Shown here: positions 63,918-64,000 of the stretch, one piece after another
How the letters are laid out: each line of letters starts with the position of its first letter
Position numbering within the stretch: position 1 is the first letter of the stretch
Assembly (NCBI RefSeq): GCF_005405305.1
Contig: NZ_BJDU01000005.1
Coordinates: forward strand, 124,001-188,000
From: Companilactobacillus formosensis
Lineage (GTDB): Bacteria > Bacillota > Bacilli > Lactobacillales > Lactobacillaceae
Length of the DNA: 64,000 nucleotides
Direction of reading: 5' to 3'
Made by a program: the position numbers and the translations under genes
Notes under the pieces: generated by a model
Database searches by the model: none
Told to the model about the DNA's origin: nothing
Seen by the model: the letters and a program-made list of their open reading frames with translations, nothing else

Positions 63918-64000
63918 TTTAAAAAATACTAAGAGCGTTTTCTTATATTGGAGATACTATTCACAAAAATTGTAATGAAAAATACAACCGACGCTGATGT

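Noticed and set aside
1-64000. CRISPR arrays, insertion sequences, tRNA genes
   Set aside because: No regularly spaced repeats with unique spacers, no transposase-like frame and no cloverleaf-type tRNA sequence was noticed apart from the tRNA-like ends of tmRNA.

Overview
The window looks like the chromosome of a low-GC lactic acid bacterium of the family Lactobacillaceae. The reading is close to Companilactobacillus, but the genus is an inference from gene style only. Supporting signs are AT-rich DNA, strong AGGAGG-type ribosome sites, three T-box leaders, CcpA (cre) and PurR box motifs, ClpL, a tannase/gallate decarboxylase set and a tmRNA whose tag reads AKNNNNYALAA. Most of the window is ordinary chromosome. 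No transposase, CRISPR array or tRNA gene was seen.

Layout. 1-2672: dihydroxyacetone kinase genes (dhaK, start of dhaL) under a cre site, then a PurR-box purine permease. 2936-7132: clpL behind a small XRE-type gene with a triple operator, and a divergent lipase-like gene. 7159-9459: T-box leader, brnQ and a GNAT gene. 9491-18967: pgi, a VanZ-like gene, two tandem LtaS-like genes (the second broken by a frameshift), a GyrI-like protein and a two-component system. 19065-26950: HAD phosphatase, MDR oxidoreductase, a secreted 3D-domain protein with WalR boxes, an FMN reductase, a domain-swapped GH3 glycosidase, a strongly palindromic element, a small membrane protein and coaBC.

27023-30966 holds a compact tannin pathway: tannase releases gallate, and the LpdC/LpdB/LpdD set decarboxylates it. 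31136-39454 is an unusual cluster: a PRD regulator, a lactose/cellobiose-class PTS whose EIIC is frameshifted, two peptidases, an RDD membrane protein, a C-S lyase and RidA, with no glycosidase. 39745-44952 is an amino-sugar operon (GntR/UTRA regulator, mannose-class PTS with a fused IIC-IID protein, SIS protein, nagA) under a perfect cre. 45255-51942 holds a LysR-helicase-membrane protein operon, DUF554, a HAD phosphatase, two PspC proteins and a TPR regulator. 52045-58417 is a methionine uptake locus with three MetQ lipoproteins, MetNI, an M20 peptidase and two T-boxes. 58692-60926 holds a LysM-3D wall protein, a YitT protein and a tandem-repeat membrane-anchored protein.

The right end changes character. 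After the tmRNA (61069-61429) and its terminator, short phased repeats are followed by AT-rich, sparsely coding DNA carrying two tandem DUF4393/Abi-alpha proteins. This looks like the edge of a mobile island inserted at ssrA and is the best candidate for a little-described, probably anti-phage, system here. The second candidate is the PTS-peptidase-C-S lyase-RidA cluster.
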